64,000 bases of DNA from Aureimonas psammosilenae. Its GTDB lineage: Bacteria; Pseudomonadota; Alphaproteobacteria; Rhizobiales; Rhizobiaceae. Made by a program: the position numbers and the translations under genes. The stretch's first letter is position 1. Each line of letters begins with the position of its first letter. The notes under the pieces are model-generated. The model had not been told where the DNA came from, searched no databases, and worked only from the letters and a program-made list of their open reading frames with translations. The DNA lies in assembly GCF_009176975.1 (NCBI RefSeq), contig NZ_WEZG01000003.1, positions 372,001-436,000 on the forward strand. The letters are read 5' to 3'. Positions 16,458 through 23,842 of the stretch are shown one piece after another.

Positions 16458-16527
16458 GCTGGTCAGGCCAGCTTCGCGGGTCGGCATCATGCCTTTGAGC
16501 GACTCCCTAACGGGCTACGTCAATCCG
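16458..16527 (-). promoter_or_regulatory. Conserved flagellin promoter/leader block, upstream copy
   Basis: Same three elements as before the other flagellin gene: stem-loop arms GCTGG/CCAGC at 16458-16472 (39-53 bases before the ATG), the block containing palindrome GGCATGATGCC at 16482-16503 (63-84 bases before), and TCAATCCG at 16520-16527 (about 101-108 bases before). Conservation of spacing between two otherwise diverged upstream regions suggests function. Confidence 0.6.
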
Positions 16528-16556
16528 CCTTCTGATGCACAGTGTTAAGCGAGCAA

Positions 16557-16581
16557 GGTTAACGCAAGGCTAACGTTAACC
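16557..16581. promoter_or_regulatory. GTTAAC inverted repeat with a near-CtrA site between fliP and flagellin
   Basis: GGTTAAC (16557-16563) and GTTAACC (16575-16581) form a 7-bp inverted repeat with an 11-base spacer. The left half also reads TTAA-N7-CTAA (16559-16573), one base off a CtrA box. It could be a regulator site for the flagellin promoter 140 bases away; weak as a terminator because there is no U tract. Confidence 0.35.
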
Positions 16582-16604
16582 TGTTTCCTTGAGGAAGCTT
16601 CCAA

Positions 16605-17381
16605 CTAAAAGAAGGAGCGCACTAGGGAACCCGTCAGCATGTTCCATCCGTCGATCAGAACGAAGAACAGGATCTTGAACGGCAGGGAGATCACGGTCGG
16701 CGGCAGCATCATCATGCCCATGGACATGGTGAGCGTTGCGACGATGAGGTCGATCACCAGGAACGGCAGGACGATCAGGAAGCCCATCTCGAAGCCGCGG
16801 CGAAGCTCGGAAATCATGAAGGCCGGCACGATCACGCGAAGGTCGACGATCTCGCCCTCCCCCGCGCCCTGCTCATGCGTCGGCTGAACGCGGTCGCGGT
16901 TCGAGGCCTCGTTGATGTCGCCGAAGAGCTTCAAGTCTTCCGCCCGCACCTGGGACAACATGAAGTCGCGGAACGGATCGGTGATCTTGGTGAAGGCTTC
17001 CTGCTCGCTGATCTGGTTGTCGAGAAGCGGCTTCAACCCGTCGCGCCAGGCGGTGTCGAGCGTCGGCGCCATGACGAAGAAGGTCATGAACAGGGACAAG
17101 GAGATGATGATGAGGTTCGCCGGGGTCGAGGGCAGGCCGATGCCTGAGCGCAGGATCGACAAGGCCACCACGATGCGCGTGAAGGACGTCGCCATGACGA
17201 GGATGCCGGGCGCGATCGACAGAACCGTGACGATGCCGAAGAGCTGGATGATGCGCCCCGAAGCGGACGCCTCGCCGGCCGGAAGAAGGCCCGCCAACCC
17301 TTGAGCGATGTTGCCGGCATCCTGCGCGAGCGCCGGCGTCGCCAGCATCGCCAGAGCCAGCGCCAAAGGCAGCCGTCTCAT
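16605..17381 (-). CDS. fliP: FliP, flagellar export gate protein
   Basis: Membrane core subunit of the flagellar type III export gate. It has a cleavable signal peptide (MRRLPLALALAMLATPALAQ) and four membrane segments. Family motifs are visible: TSFTRIVVALSILRSGIGLP, then LFMTFFVMAPTLDTAWRDGL, and near the end VPAFMISELRRGFEMGFLIV with MSMGMMMLPPTVISLPFKI. 258 aa is usual. Its ATG overlaps the fliL stop, so it is the last gene of the flgB-to-fliP series. No fliO precedes it, which is common in rhizobia. Confidence 0.95.
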   Translation of the reverse strand: MRRLPLALALAMLATPALAQDAGNIAQGLAGLLPAGEASASGRIIQLFGIVTVLSIAPGILVMATSFTRIVVALSILRSGIGLPSTPANLIIISLSLFMTFFVMAPTLDTAWRDGLKPLLDNQISEQEAFTKITDPFRDFMLSQVRAEDLKLFGDINEASNRDRVQPTHEQGAGEGEIVDLRVIVPAFMISELRRGFEMGFLIVLPFLVIDLIVATLTMSMGMMMLPPTVISLPFKILFFVLIDGWNMLTGSLVRSFF

Positions 17382-17911
17382 TGGGCGACCAGGGATTCGA
17401 TGAGGTAGTCCTTGATCGCGGGCGAGCGGACCCGCGCACGCTCGGCGAGATCCTCCTTCAGGTGAAGGTAGCCCCGCGCGCCCTCGATCTGCACGATATC
17501 CACCGTGCGCAGGAAGGCGAGCGTGTCGCTTTCGACTTCCGCCGCCAGAACGGCCGGGTCGGCCACATCGGCCTTGCGGTAGACGATGCTCGCCTGAATG
17601 CGGATGATCGCGGATGACGGCGAGCCGATATTGGTGATGATCGGCGGAAGCTTGACGATCGCGTCCGGCGTTTCGGCCGGGGTGGCTTCTTCGGCGGGAG
17701 GAGCGGCGGTCTTGGCTTCGGCCTTCAGCGCTTCCTCGGCACGCTCGGCGCTCTGGCCGCCGACCATCCAGCCGACCGTCGCGCCGCCGCCGATGGCGAC
17801 GAGCGTCAGGATGGCGATCGGAACGATCGTGGAAACGAGGCCGCTCTTCTTCGGCTGTTCTGCGGCGCCCGTCGCCTGCGCGATGAGCGCATCCGCGCTT
17901 AGGTCGGTCAT
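17378..17911 (-). CDS. fliL: FliL, basal-body-associated stator protein
   Basis: Single-pass inner-membrane protein that supports stator function. The start is placed at the ATG at 17911 (MTDLSADALIAQATGAAEQP), with GAGGGG nine bases upstream; an in-frame ATG 12 codons earlier has poor ribosome-binding context. A membrane helix at about residues 25-50 (STIVPIAILTLVAIGGGATV) is followed by an Ala/Glu-rich linker and the FliL domain (KLPPIITNIGSPSSAIIRIQ, then YLHLKEDLAERARVRSPAIK). About 177 aa, standard length. Overlaps fliP by four bases. Confidence 0.9.
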   Translation of the reverse strand: MTDLSADALIAQATGAAEQPKKSGLVSTIVPIAILTLVAIGGGATVGWMVGGQSAERAEEALKAEAKTAAPPAEEATPAETPDAIVKLPPIITNIGSPSSAIIRIQASIVYRKADVADPAVLAAEVESDTLAFLRTVDIVQIEGARGYLHLKEDLAERARVRSPAIKDYLIESLVAQ

Positions 17912-18021
17912 CGGCCGTTTCCCCTCATAGGAAAGCGTGGGGCTCATGCCCTCGAGGCGTCCTCATGACGCCCCTTCCCGATCAATTACGCACTGACCCT
18001 GTCACGAGCCTTGCGCCGTTC

Positions 18022-18729
18022 CTACCAAGGAGCGGCGATGTCGAGCGCCTGCTGGCCCCAGGCCGGCTGCTGCACTTCCGTCAAACGGCCGCGGCCGCCA
18101 TAGGAGATGCGCGCTTCGGCGATGCGGTCATAGGAGATCGTGTTGTTCGGCAGAATGTCGCCCGGCCGGATCACGCCGGCGATCGACAGGACGCGAACCT
18201 CGAAATTGACGCGCACTTCCTGCTGGCCGGTGATGTAGAGATTGCCGTTCGGCAGGATCTGCGTGACCACGGCGGCGACCGAAAGATCGATCTTCTCCGA
18301 ACGCTTGACGTTGCCCTTGCCCGACGTATTGGTGCCGCCCGTCAAGCCGATCTTGCCGCCGAGAGCGCCGATGATGGACTCCTTGTTCCAGGTCGGATTG
18401 GCGTCGGCACCGATATTGATCCCGGAATCGCGCGAACGCTTCGAGTTGTTGTCGAGCTCGGCCCGGTCCTTGATCTCGATCTTCACGGTCACGATGTCGC
18501 CGAGCTGCAGCGCGCGCGCGTCGCGGAAGAGATTGGCGTTCCGGTCGGTCCACAGCGAGTTCGACCGGATCGCCACCTTCTCCACCGGAAAGGCGGAGGG
18601 CTCGATCATCGAGGGGTTCTGCACGAAGCCGGCGCCGGGCGGCGTCATCACGGGCGAGGCGAGGAAGTCCTGCTTCGTCGTGGAACAGCCGCTGAGCGCC
18701 AGGATGGCCAGGATTGCGATCTTCTTCAA
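18022..18729 (-). CDS. flgH: FlgH, L-ring lipoprotein
   Basis: Outer-membrane L-ring protein of the basal body. The lipoprotein signal is plain: MKKIAILAILALSGC with the lipidated Cys at 15. The body has FlgH signatures such as SLWTDRNANLFRDARALQLG, DIVTVKIEIKDRAELDNNSK and the C-terminal GDILPNNTISYDRIAEARIS followed by YGGRGRLTEVQQPAWGQQ. 235 aa is the normal size. Lies four bases downstream of motE and 110 bases before fliL. Confidence 0.95.
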   Translation of the reverse strand: MKKIAILAILALSGCSTTKQDFLASPVMTPPGAGFVQNPSMIEPSAFPVEKVAIRSNSLWTDRNANLFRDARALQLGDIVTVKIEIKDRAELDNNSKRSRDSGINIGADANPTWNKESIIGALGGKIGLTGGTNTSGKGNVKRSEKIDLSVAAVVTQILPNGNLYITGQQEVRVNFEVRVLSIAGVIRPGDILPNNTISYDRIAEARISYGGRGRLTEVQQPAWGQQALDIAAPW

Positions 18730-18733
18730 CGGA

Positions 18734-19330
18734 TCAGCCCTTCACGGATGCCGACATCGCGCCGTCCGGCGTCTTGCTGGTCTTGGCGACGATGAGGTTG
18801 CCGATTTCGGCCGCGACGGGGGCCGGCATCTCGGCCAGGATCGCGCTGGCGGCGCGCGATTTCAAACGAGCGAGAACGGAAGCGGCCGCCGGACGGTCCA
18901 CCGCGACGAGCTGCGCGGCCGCCGCATCCGGCTTCATCTTGGAGTAGATCTCCGTCATGATGTCGGAGGTGGAGTTCAGGAAATCCTGCCGCTCCTTCAG
19001 CCAGACCTGATATTCGGCCCGCTTCGTTTCCAACTCGTCGATGCGCGTTTCGATCTGCCCTTCGAGTTCCTTCAGCTTCTTCTGCTGGATCGCGATGCGG
19101 GCTTCGCGGGCCGGATCGGCGATGGCGCTGCAATAGCGCTCCACGTCGCTGCCGGCTTCGGGCGGGGGCACGGGCTTGCCGTCCGTGCCGATGACGCGCA
19201 CCGCCGACTGGTCCGGCGGGGGCGGTTCGGTCGGCTTGTCGCCGCCGCCTTCCGCCGCATGGGCGAGCGAAGCGGAAAACGCGATGCTGAGGGCGGCGAA
19301 GGCAGAAAGAAGCGTCGAGCTTTTGATCAT
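18734..19330 (-). CDS. motE: MotE, periplasmic chaperone for MotC
   Basis: In Sinorhizobium, MotE is the chaperone that stabilises MotC. This 198-aa protein has a signal peptide (LSAFAALSIAFSASLAHA), a Pro/Gly-rich segment, a long coiled-coil helix at about residues 75-125 (QQKKLKELEGQIETRIDELE) and an MgtE-N-like C-terminal domain (MKPDAAAAQLVAVDRPAAAS). Two Cys are not seen as a pair; a single Cys occurs in VERYCSAIAD. It sits between flgI and flgH, the same place as in other rhizobia, although its client motC is about 10 kb away. Confidence 0.85.
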   Translation of the reverse strand: MIKSSTLLSAFAALSIAFSASLAHAAEGGGDKPTEPPPPDQSAVRVIGTDGKPVPPPEAGSDVERYCSAIADPAREARIAIQQKKLKELEGQIETRIDELETKRAEYQVWLKERQDFLNSTSDIMTEIYSKMKPDAAAAQLVAVDRPAAASVLARLKSRAASAILAEMPAPVAAEIGNLIVAKTSKTPDGAMSASVKG

Positions 19331-19331
19331 C

Positions 19332-20543
19332 TTACTGCACCACGAGATCGGCCTGGAGGGCGCCGGAAGTCTTGATCGCCTGAAGGATGGCGATGATGCC
19401 CGTCGGCTTCAGTCCGAGGCGGTTGAGGCCCCTGACGACGGTTTCGAGATTGGCGCCCTGGACATAGGCGAAGTTGCCTCCTTCCTGCCGCGCGTCGACG
19501 GCCGTGTCGGAGGTCACCACCGTTTCCCCGTTGGAGAAGGGCGCGGGCTGAGACACGCTCGGCGCCTCGGTGATCCGAACCGTCAGGTTGCCGTGGGTTA
19601 CGGCGACCGTCGAGATCTGCACATCCTTGCCGATGACGACGGTGCCGGTCTTCTCGTCGATCACGACGCGGGCGTTCATGTCCGGCTGAATCGGCAGGTC
19701 TCCCACCGCCGCGATGAAGCGGGTGGAGGAGATGCGCGAAGGCCGGGTCAGGCTCACGGTCCGCAGGTCCTGTTCGCGCGCCACCGGGCGGCCCCAGGTC
19801 TTCAACGAATAGGCGTTGATCGCGTCGACGATGCGGATCGTCGTCTTGTAGTCGGGATTGCGCAGTTCCATCGTGATCTGGTCGGTCTCGACCTGCGCGC
19901 GGGGCACCTCGCGCTCGATGATGGCGCCTCCCGAGATGCGGCCGGATGTCGGCACGCCCTGCGTGAGACGCTCGCTCTCGCCTTCGCTCGTGAACCCGGA
20001 CACCGCCATGGAACCCTGCGCGACGGCGTAGACCTCGCCGTCAGGGCCATAGAGGGGTGTCATCACGAGCGTTCCGCCCATCAGCGACTGCGCGTCGCCG
20101 AGCGAGGAAACGGAAACGTCGATGCGCGAGCCGGTTCCGGCGAACGGAGGCAGCTCGGCCGTCACGACAACGGCGGCGACGTTCTTGGTGCGCGGATTGC
20201 CGCTCCGCACGTTGACGCCCATGCGGTCGAGCATCGACTGCAGGGATTGTTCGGTGAAGGGCGAGTTGCGCAAACTGTCGCCCGAGCCCTGAAGGCCGAT
20301 CACGAGACCGTAGCCGACGAGCTGGTTCTCGCGCACGCCCTTGATCGTGGTGATGTCCTTGATGCGAACGCCCTCGTTTCGCAGGGCATTCTGGCCGGGC
20401 CGAACGGTGTCGAAACTCTCCCGCGCCCCGATGCCGGCTTCGAGCGCCGGGCCGGGGGCGGTTTCCAGAATGTCGGCCGCCTGCGCTGCCACCTGCCCTG
20501 CGAGAAGCAGCGGAACGATCAGGGCCCTTGTCAGGCGCTTCAT
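19332..20543 (-). CDS. flgI: FlgI, P-ring protein
   Basis: Periplasmic P-ring of the basal body. Signal peptide at residues 1-22 (MKRLTRALIVPLLLAGQVAA). Family motifs include RIKDITTIKGVRENQLVGYG, LVIGLQGSGDSLRNSPFTEQ, LPPFAGTGSRIDVSVSSLGD and the terminal VVRGLNRLGLKPTGIIAILQ. Between signal and mature core there are about 25 residues (LETAPGPALEAGIGARESFD) that are longer than in many homologues. 403 aa in total. The start overlaps the flgA stop (ATGA), as expected for coupled translation with the P-ring chaperone. Confidence 0.95.
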   Translation of the reverse strand: MKRLTRALIVPLLLAGQVAAQAADILETAPGPALEAGIGARESFDTVRPGQNALRNEGVRIKDITTIKGVRENQLVGYGLVIGLQGSGDSLRNSPFTEQSLQSMLDRMGVNVRSGNPRTKNVAAVVVTAELPPFAGTGSRIDVSVSSLGDAQSLMGGTLVMTPLYGPDGEVYAVAQGSMAVSGFTSEGESERLTQGVPTSGRISGGAIIEREVPRAQVETDQITMELRNPDYKTTIRIVDAINAYSLKTWGRPVAREQDLRTVSLTRPSRISSTRFIAAVGDLPIQPDMNARVVIDEKTGTVVIGKDVQISTVAVTHGNLTVRITEAPSVSQPAPFSNGETVVTSDTAVDARQEGGNFAYVQGANLETVVRGLNRLGLKPTGIIAILQAIKTSGALQADLVVQ

Positions 20544-21037
20544 TGCGAGTCGACCTCGATCGTGCCGTCGGCCTGCACGACGCCGTTGATGGTGATGCCG
20601 CTGTCGGTGTTGCGGACCCGGATGCGGTCCCCTTCTCCGGCGGAAGCGAGCGGCGTGCCGAGGCCGGCGATGAAGACGCCGCCCTCGCGGTAGACGATGG
20701 GCGCGGGAACGCCGGCCCGAATGATGTTCGGGGATTTCAGGTCGGACAGAAGGATCGGCTGATTCGGCAGGAGCGTGCGCTTGGCGACGCGGTCCGTCAG
20801 CATGCCTTCTTCCACCACATAGGCGGAGAGCTTGGCGGCGGGCACGGTGAAGCGGATTTTCGCCACGCCCTTTTCCGAAACGCTCTGGCCCGGATAAACG
20901 ACGCCAGCCGGCACCGGCAGATCGAGATCGGCTGCCGCTGCGCCAAATGTCGGTGCGGCGAGGCAGATCGCGAGAACCAGACCGTCGCGGGTCCGGCGAA
21001 GGCCCGCGCGAGCCCAGCTTTTCGATACGGGTTCCAT
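20540..21037 (-). CDS. flgA: FlgA, P-ring assembly chaperone
   Basis: Periplasmic chaperone needed to polymerise FlgI. 165 aa with a signal peptide after a short basic N-terminus (LRRTRDGLVLAICLAAPTFG). The C-terminal half has the FlgA domain: VVEEGMLTDRVAKRTLLPNQ, then PILLSDLKSPNIIRAGVPAP and IVYREGGVFIAGLGTPLASA, ending GDRIRVRNTDSGITINGVVQ. Preceded by flgG with a 68-base gap; overlaps flgI. Confidence 0.92.
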   Translation of the reverse strand: MEPVSKSWARAGLRRTRDGLVLAICLAAPTFGAAAADLDLPVPAGVVYPGQSVSEKGVAKIRFTVPAAKLSAYVVEEGMLTDRVAKRTLLPNQPILLSDLKSPNIIRAGVPAPIVYREGGVFIAGLGTPLASAGEGDRIRVRNTDSGITINGVVQADGTIEVDSQ

Positions 21038-21105
21038 GGTGCCGCAGCTCCGTTGCGATGGCGGCGCCGCGGCGCCCCGCCGTTTGTTCGTACCTGTCGG
21101 CGCGA

Positions 21106-21891
21106 TCAGCGCAGACCGGTCGAGACGACCTTCGACATGTCGTCGGCGGCCTGGATCACCTTCGAGTTCATCTCGTAGGCGCGCTGCGCCGAGATCAGCT
21201 CGGAGATTTCCTTCACCGGATCGACGTTCGAACCTTCCAGATAGCCCTGGCTGATCTTGCCGAAGCCCGGATCGCCCGGCACGCCCGCGACCGGAGCGCC
21301 GGAAGCCAGCGTTTCCTTGAAGAGGTTGTTGCCCTGCGCGTCGAGGCCCGGCTCGTTGACGAAGTTGACGAGGGTCAACTGGCCGAGAAGCTGGGGCTCG
21401 CCGGTCGCCATATCGGCGTAGACTTCGCCCGATTCCGACACGACGACCTTCTTGGCTTCGGTCGGCACGGTGATTTCCGGATCGACCAGGAAACCGTCGA
21501 GGGTCACGAGCTGGCCTTCGCCGTTCTTGTTGAAGGCGCCGTCGCGGCTGTAGAGGATTTCGCCGCCCGGTCCCTGCACCTGAAAGTAGCCGTTGCCGTT
21601 GATGGCGAGATCCAGCGAGTTGCCGGTCTGCTCCAGCGTTCCCTGGATATGGGTCGTGCGGATGGCGGCGGTGCGCACGCCGAGGCCGATCTGCGCGCCT
21701 TCGGGAACGACGCCCTCGCCGCCCCGTGCCGGCACGCCCTGGGCGCGCTCCACCTGATAAAGCAGGTCGGTGAATTCGGCGCGCGCGCGCTTGAAGCCCG
21801 TCGTGTTGATGTTCGCGATGTTGTTCGCGATCACCTCGACATTGGTCTGCTGCGCGTTCATGCCGGTCGCGGCGATCGCGAGAGCTCTCAT
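21106..21891 (-). CDS. flgG: FlgG, distal rod protein
   Basis: Distal rod subunit. 261 aa, the normal length. N-terminal rod motif [20 protein letters not shown] then [20 protein letters not shown]; centre has [21 protein letters not shown]-terminus ends [20 protein letters not shown] and [18 protein letters not shown]. The two terminal helices pair in the rod. Follows fliE by 28 bases. Confidence 0.96.
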   Translation of the reverse strand: MRALAIAATGMNAQQTNVEVIANNIANINTTGFKRARAEFTDLLYQVERAQGVPARGGEGVVPEGAQIGLGVRTAAIRTTHIQGTLEQTGNSLDLAINGNGYFQVQGPGGEILYSRDGAFNKNGEGQLVTLDGFLVDPEITVPTEAKKVVVSESGEVYADMATGEPQLLGQLTLVNFVNEPGLDAQGNNLFKETLASGAPVAGVPGDPGFGKISQGYLEGSNVDPVKEISELISAQRAYEMNSKVIQAADDMSKVVSTGLR

Positions 21892-21919
21892 GGTCCTGGT
21901 TCCCTCGAATCCCGCGGCG

Positions 21920-22237
21920 TCAGATCGCCATGCGGGAAATTTCCTGATAGGCGGCGACGACCTTGTCGCGGATCACGACGGCGGTCTGGAGAGCACGCTC
22001 GGCGCCCATCACGGCGTCCACCACGGCCTGCGTGGAGGCTTCGCCCTTGATGCCGGCGATGGAGCTGGATTCGGCGCCCTTGACCGCGCCCACGGCATCG
22101 GTCGTGACCTTGGCGAGAACGGAGGCGAAGTCCGTACCGGCGCCGACGCCCGTGGTCGCCGGTGCGGCAACGGAGCCAAGCGGGTTGACGCGGCTCGTGT
22201 CGAGCGCGGGAAGCGTGTTGCCGATGGCGGGGATCAT
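21920..22237 (-). CDS. fliE: FliE, MS ring-rod junction protein
   Basis: Small adaptor between the MS ring and proximal rod. 105 aa. The C-terminal half is the conserved part: [20 protein letters not shown] then YQEISRMAI. The N-terminal half is Ala/Val-rich and variable. Its ATG overlaps the flgC stop, which supports the start. Confidence 0.93.
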   Translation of the reverse strand: MIPAIGNTLPALDTSRVNPLGSVAAPATTGVGAGTDFASVLAKVTTDAVGAVKGAESSSIAGIKGEASTQAVVDAVMGAERALQTAVVIRDKVVAAYQEISRMAI

Positions 22238-22656
22238 GAACCGCTCCTGAGAAGATCGATGATCATCGAGTTCAGTTCGCGAGACTGCTTGATGACCTGA
22301 AGGTTGGCTTCGTAGGACCGGTTGGCCTCGCGCATGTCGGCCATCTCGGTCAGCATGCTGACATTGGGCATCTTGACGTAGCCGTTGGCGTCGGCCGCCG
22401 GGTTGCCCGGATCGTGCTCGATGGTGAAGTCGCTCTTGTCGTTGCCGTAGTTGGCCACGCGCACCATCTCGGCGCCGGTCACCTGATCGAGCTGGCTTTC
22501 GAAGGAGATCGTCTTGCGGCGATACGGGTCGCTTCCCGGCGTTTGGCCGGTGGAGCGGGCGTTGGCCACGTTCTCGGACACGATGCGCATCCGGTTGGAC
22601 TGCGCTTCGAGGCCGCTGGCGGCGATCTTCAGGGAGGCGGCAATGGCATCCGACAT
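22234..22656 (-). CDS. flgC: FlgC, proximal rod protein
   Basis: Proximal rod subunit, 140 aa. N-terminus [20 protein letters not shown] followed by [20 protein letters not shown] is the FlgC signature; the end [20 protein letters not shown] and [20 protein letters not shown] is the C-terminal rod helix. Four bases separate it from flgB and it overlaps fliE. Confidence 0.96.
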   Translation of the reverse strand: MSDAIAASLKIAASGLEAQSNRMRIVSENVANARSTGQTPGSDPYRRKTISFESQLDQVTGAEMVRVANYGNDKSDFTIEHDPGNPAADANGYVKMPNVSMLTEMADMREANRSYEANLQVIKQSRELNSMIIDLLRSGS

Positions 22657-22660
22657 GGGA

Positions 22661-23041
22661 TCAGCCCTTCACGCTCATGAGGTAGAAACGCTGGAAAGCC
22701 TTGGCGATCGAGGTGTTGAGCGAGAACGCGCCCTGAACCTGGCTGCCCTTCAGCATTTCCTGCTCGAGGCTGACGGAATTGCCGGAATGGGTGATATCCC
22801 ACGCCGTTTCCTTGGAGGAGTCGACTTCCGTGGCGCGCCCGCCGCTCGCGGCCAGATGCAAGGGGTTGCTGCCGGCCATGGCGAGCTGCGTGCTTTGCAG
22901 CTCGTCGGCGAAGTTCTTCACATCCTTGCCGAGATAGCCGGGCGTGTTGGCGTTGGCGACGTTTTCGGCGATCACCGTCTGACGCTGCGAAAGCCATTCC
23001 GCGCGCCGCGAAGAAAGGCCGAAAAGGTAGATGTCGCTCAA
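22661..23041 (-). CDS. flgB: FlgB, proximal rod protein (TTG start)
   Basis: Proximal rod subunit and first gene of the flgB-flgC-fliE-flgG-flgA-flgI-motE-flgH-fliL-fliP series. The conserved protein begins at [20 protein letters not shown], then [18 protein letters not shown]. The nearest ATG (23161) would add 40 unrelated residues and start inside a terminator stem; a TTG at 23039-23041 with GAGG about nine bases upstream gives 126 aa, the usual length, so I chose it. The C-terminus ends [36 protein letters not shown]. Confidence 0.85.
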   Translation of the reverse strand: MSDIYLFGLSSRRAEWLSQRQTVIAENVANANTPGYLGKDVKNFADELQSTQLAMAGSNPLHLAASGGRATEVDSSKETAWDITHSGNSVSLEQEMLKGSQVQGAFSLNTSIAKAFQRFYLMSVKG

Positions 23042-23143
23042 GGGGGCCTCGGCAGAACGATTTAGACATCCAAGTCTTAAGATCGAGCACTTGTCCGAAG
23101 CTTGCTGTTTTCGTGACTCGTCAATAGGTTCCAAGACCAGCCA

Positions 23144-23177
23144 ACAAAAAACGGCCCGCACTTGACATGGGGCCGTT
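23144..23177 (-). terminator. Intrinsic terminator between the flhB unit and flgB
   Basis: 8-bp stem (AACGGCCC 23150-23157 with GGGCCGTT 23170-23177), 12-base loop, and a run of six A on the plus strand (23145-23150) giving a U tract in the minus-strand RNA. It closes the transcription unit that ends with the 149-aa gene and implies a separate flgB promoter within 23042-23143. Confidence 0.75.
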
Positions 23178-23227
23178 AACTTCCGTGAACCTGATTTAAT
23201 AAATCGCCCGCCGGGCGGATGAATATA

Positions 23228-23242
23228 TTAACGAATAGTTAA
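23228..23242. promoter_or_regulatory. Perfect CtrA box (TTAA-N7-TTAA)
   Basis: TTAA at 23228-23231 and TTAA at 23239-23242 with exactly seven bases between, the full consensus for the cell-cycle regulator CtrA. It lies about 190 bases upstream of flgB and just after the stop of the 149-aa gene. A terminator lies between it and flgB, so how it would act on flgB is unclear. Confidence 0.45.
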
Positions 23243-23255
23243 CGAGTGCCGATGA

Positions 23256-23705
23256 TCAGCCGGCGCTTCGCCAATCGATCCGCGCATTGTCGATCGCGGC
23301 GGAAAGAGCGGCGGTCTGTTCTTCGGTGGAAAGATCGGGGGTCTCGAAAGCGAGATAGGAAAGGTTGATCGACGCGGTCGTCGCCGCAAGCGACAACCGG
23401 AAATGAGCCGTCACGCCGCGATGGCGAAATTCCATGCCGAGCTCGATCGTCGGGGGATGGTTCCAGGTCACATGCGCGTCGCCCTCGCCCGAAAAGCGTA
23501 GCGTGCCGGCCTTCATGAAAAGCTGGCTCGACGAATTCACGATATCGGCGATGTTGCCGAGACGATCCATCCGCAGGAACGCGATGTAATCGGCGATCTC
23601 GACGAGCCGAAGCTCCGCCACGACCTCGCGAATACCTTCCGCGAGAAGTCTTTCACGATCGGCCAAATGCTTGTTACGGAAGTCCGGCATGAAATGGGAA
23701 CCCAT
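23256..23705 (-). CDS. Conserved-looking protein of unknown function in the flagellar cluster
   Basis: 149 aa, cytoplasmic, no signal or membrane segment, not recognised. It has a helical N-terminal third (LLAEGIREVVAELRLVEIAD), then a predicted beta-rich region (MKAGTLRFSGEGDAHVTWNH, then LGMEFRHRGVTAHFRLSLAA) and an acidic end. Start at 23705 has GGAG four bases away; an internal ATG at 23690 (MPDFRNKHLADRERL) is also possible. It lies between flhB (137 bases upstream) and flgB, on the same strand, inside an otherwise complete flagellar locus. A role in flagellar assembly or regulation is inferred from position only. Confidence 0.75.
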   Translation of the reverse strand: MGSHFMPDFRNKHLADRERLLAEGIREVVAELRLVEIADYIAFLRMDRLGNIADIVNSSSQLFMKAGTLRFSGEGDAHVTWNHPPTIELGMEFRHRGVTAHFRLSLAATTASINLSYLAFETPDLSTEEQTAALSAAIDNARIDWRSAG

Positions 23706-23842
23706 CGAACTCCAACCGTCAAATACACATCACGCGACGAAACTGGGCCGCTACGGAACCGATCAACCGTCGAAACAAACGGTGGCCGGGAGGCGATCCG
23801 GCAAGATCATCCTTTGCCGGAAGTCTGAACAATGCCGCGCCG

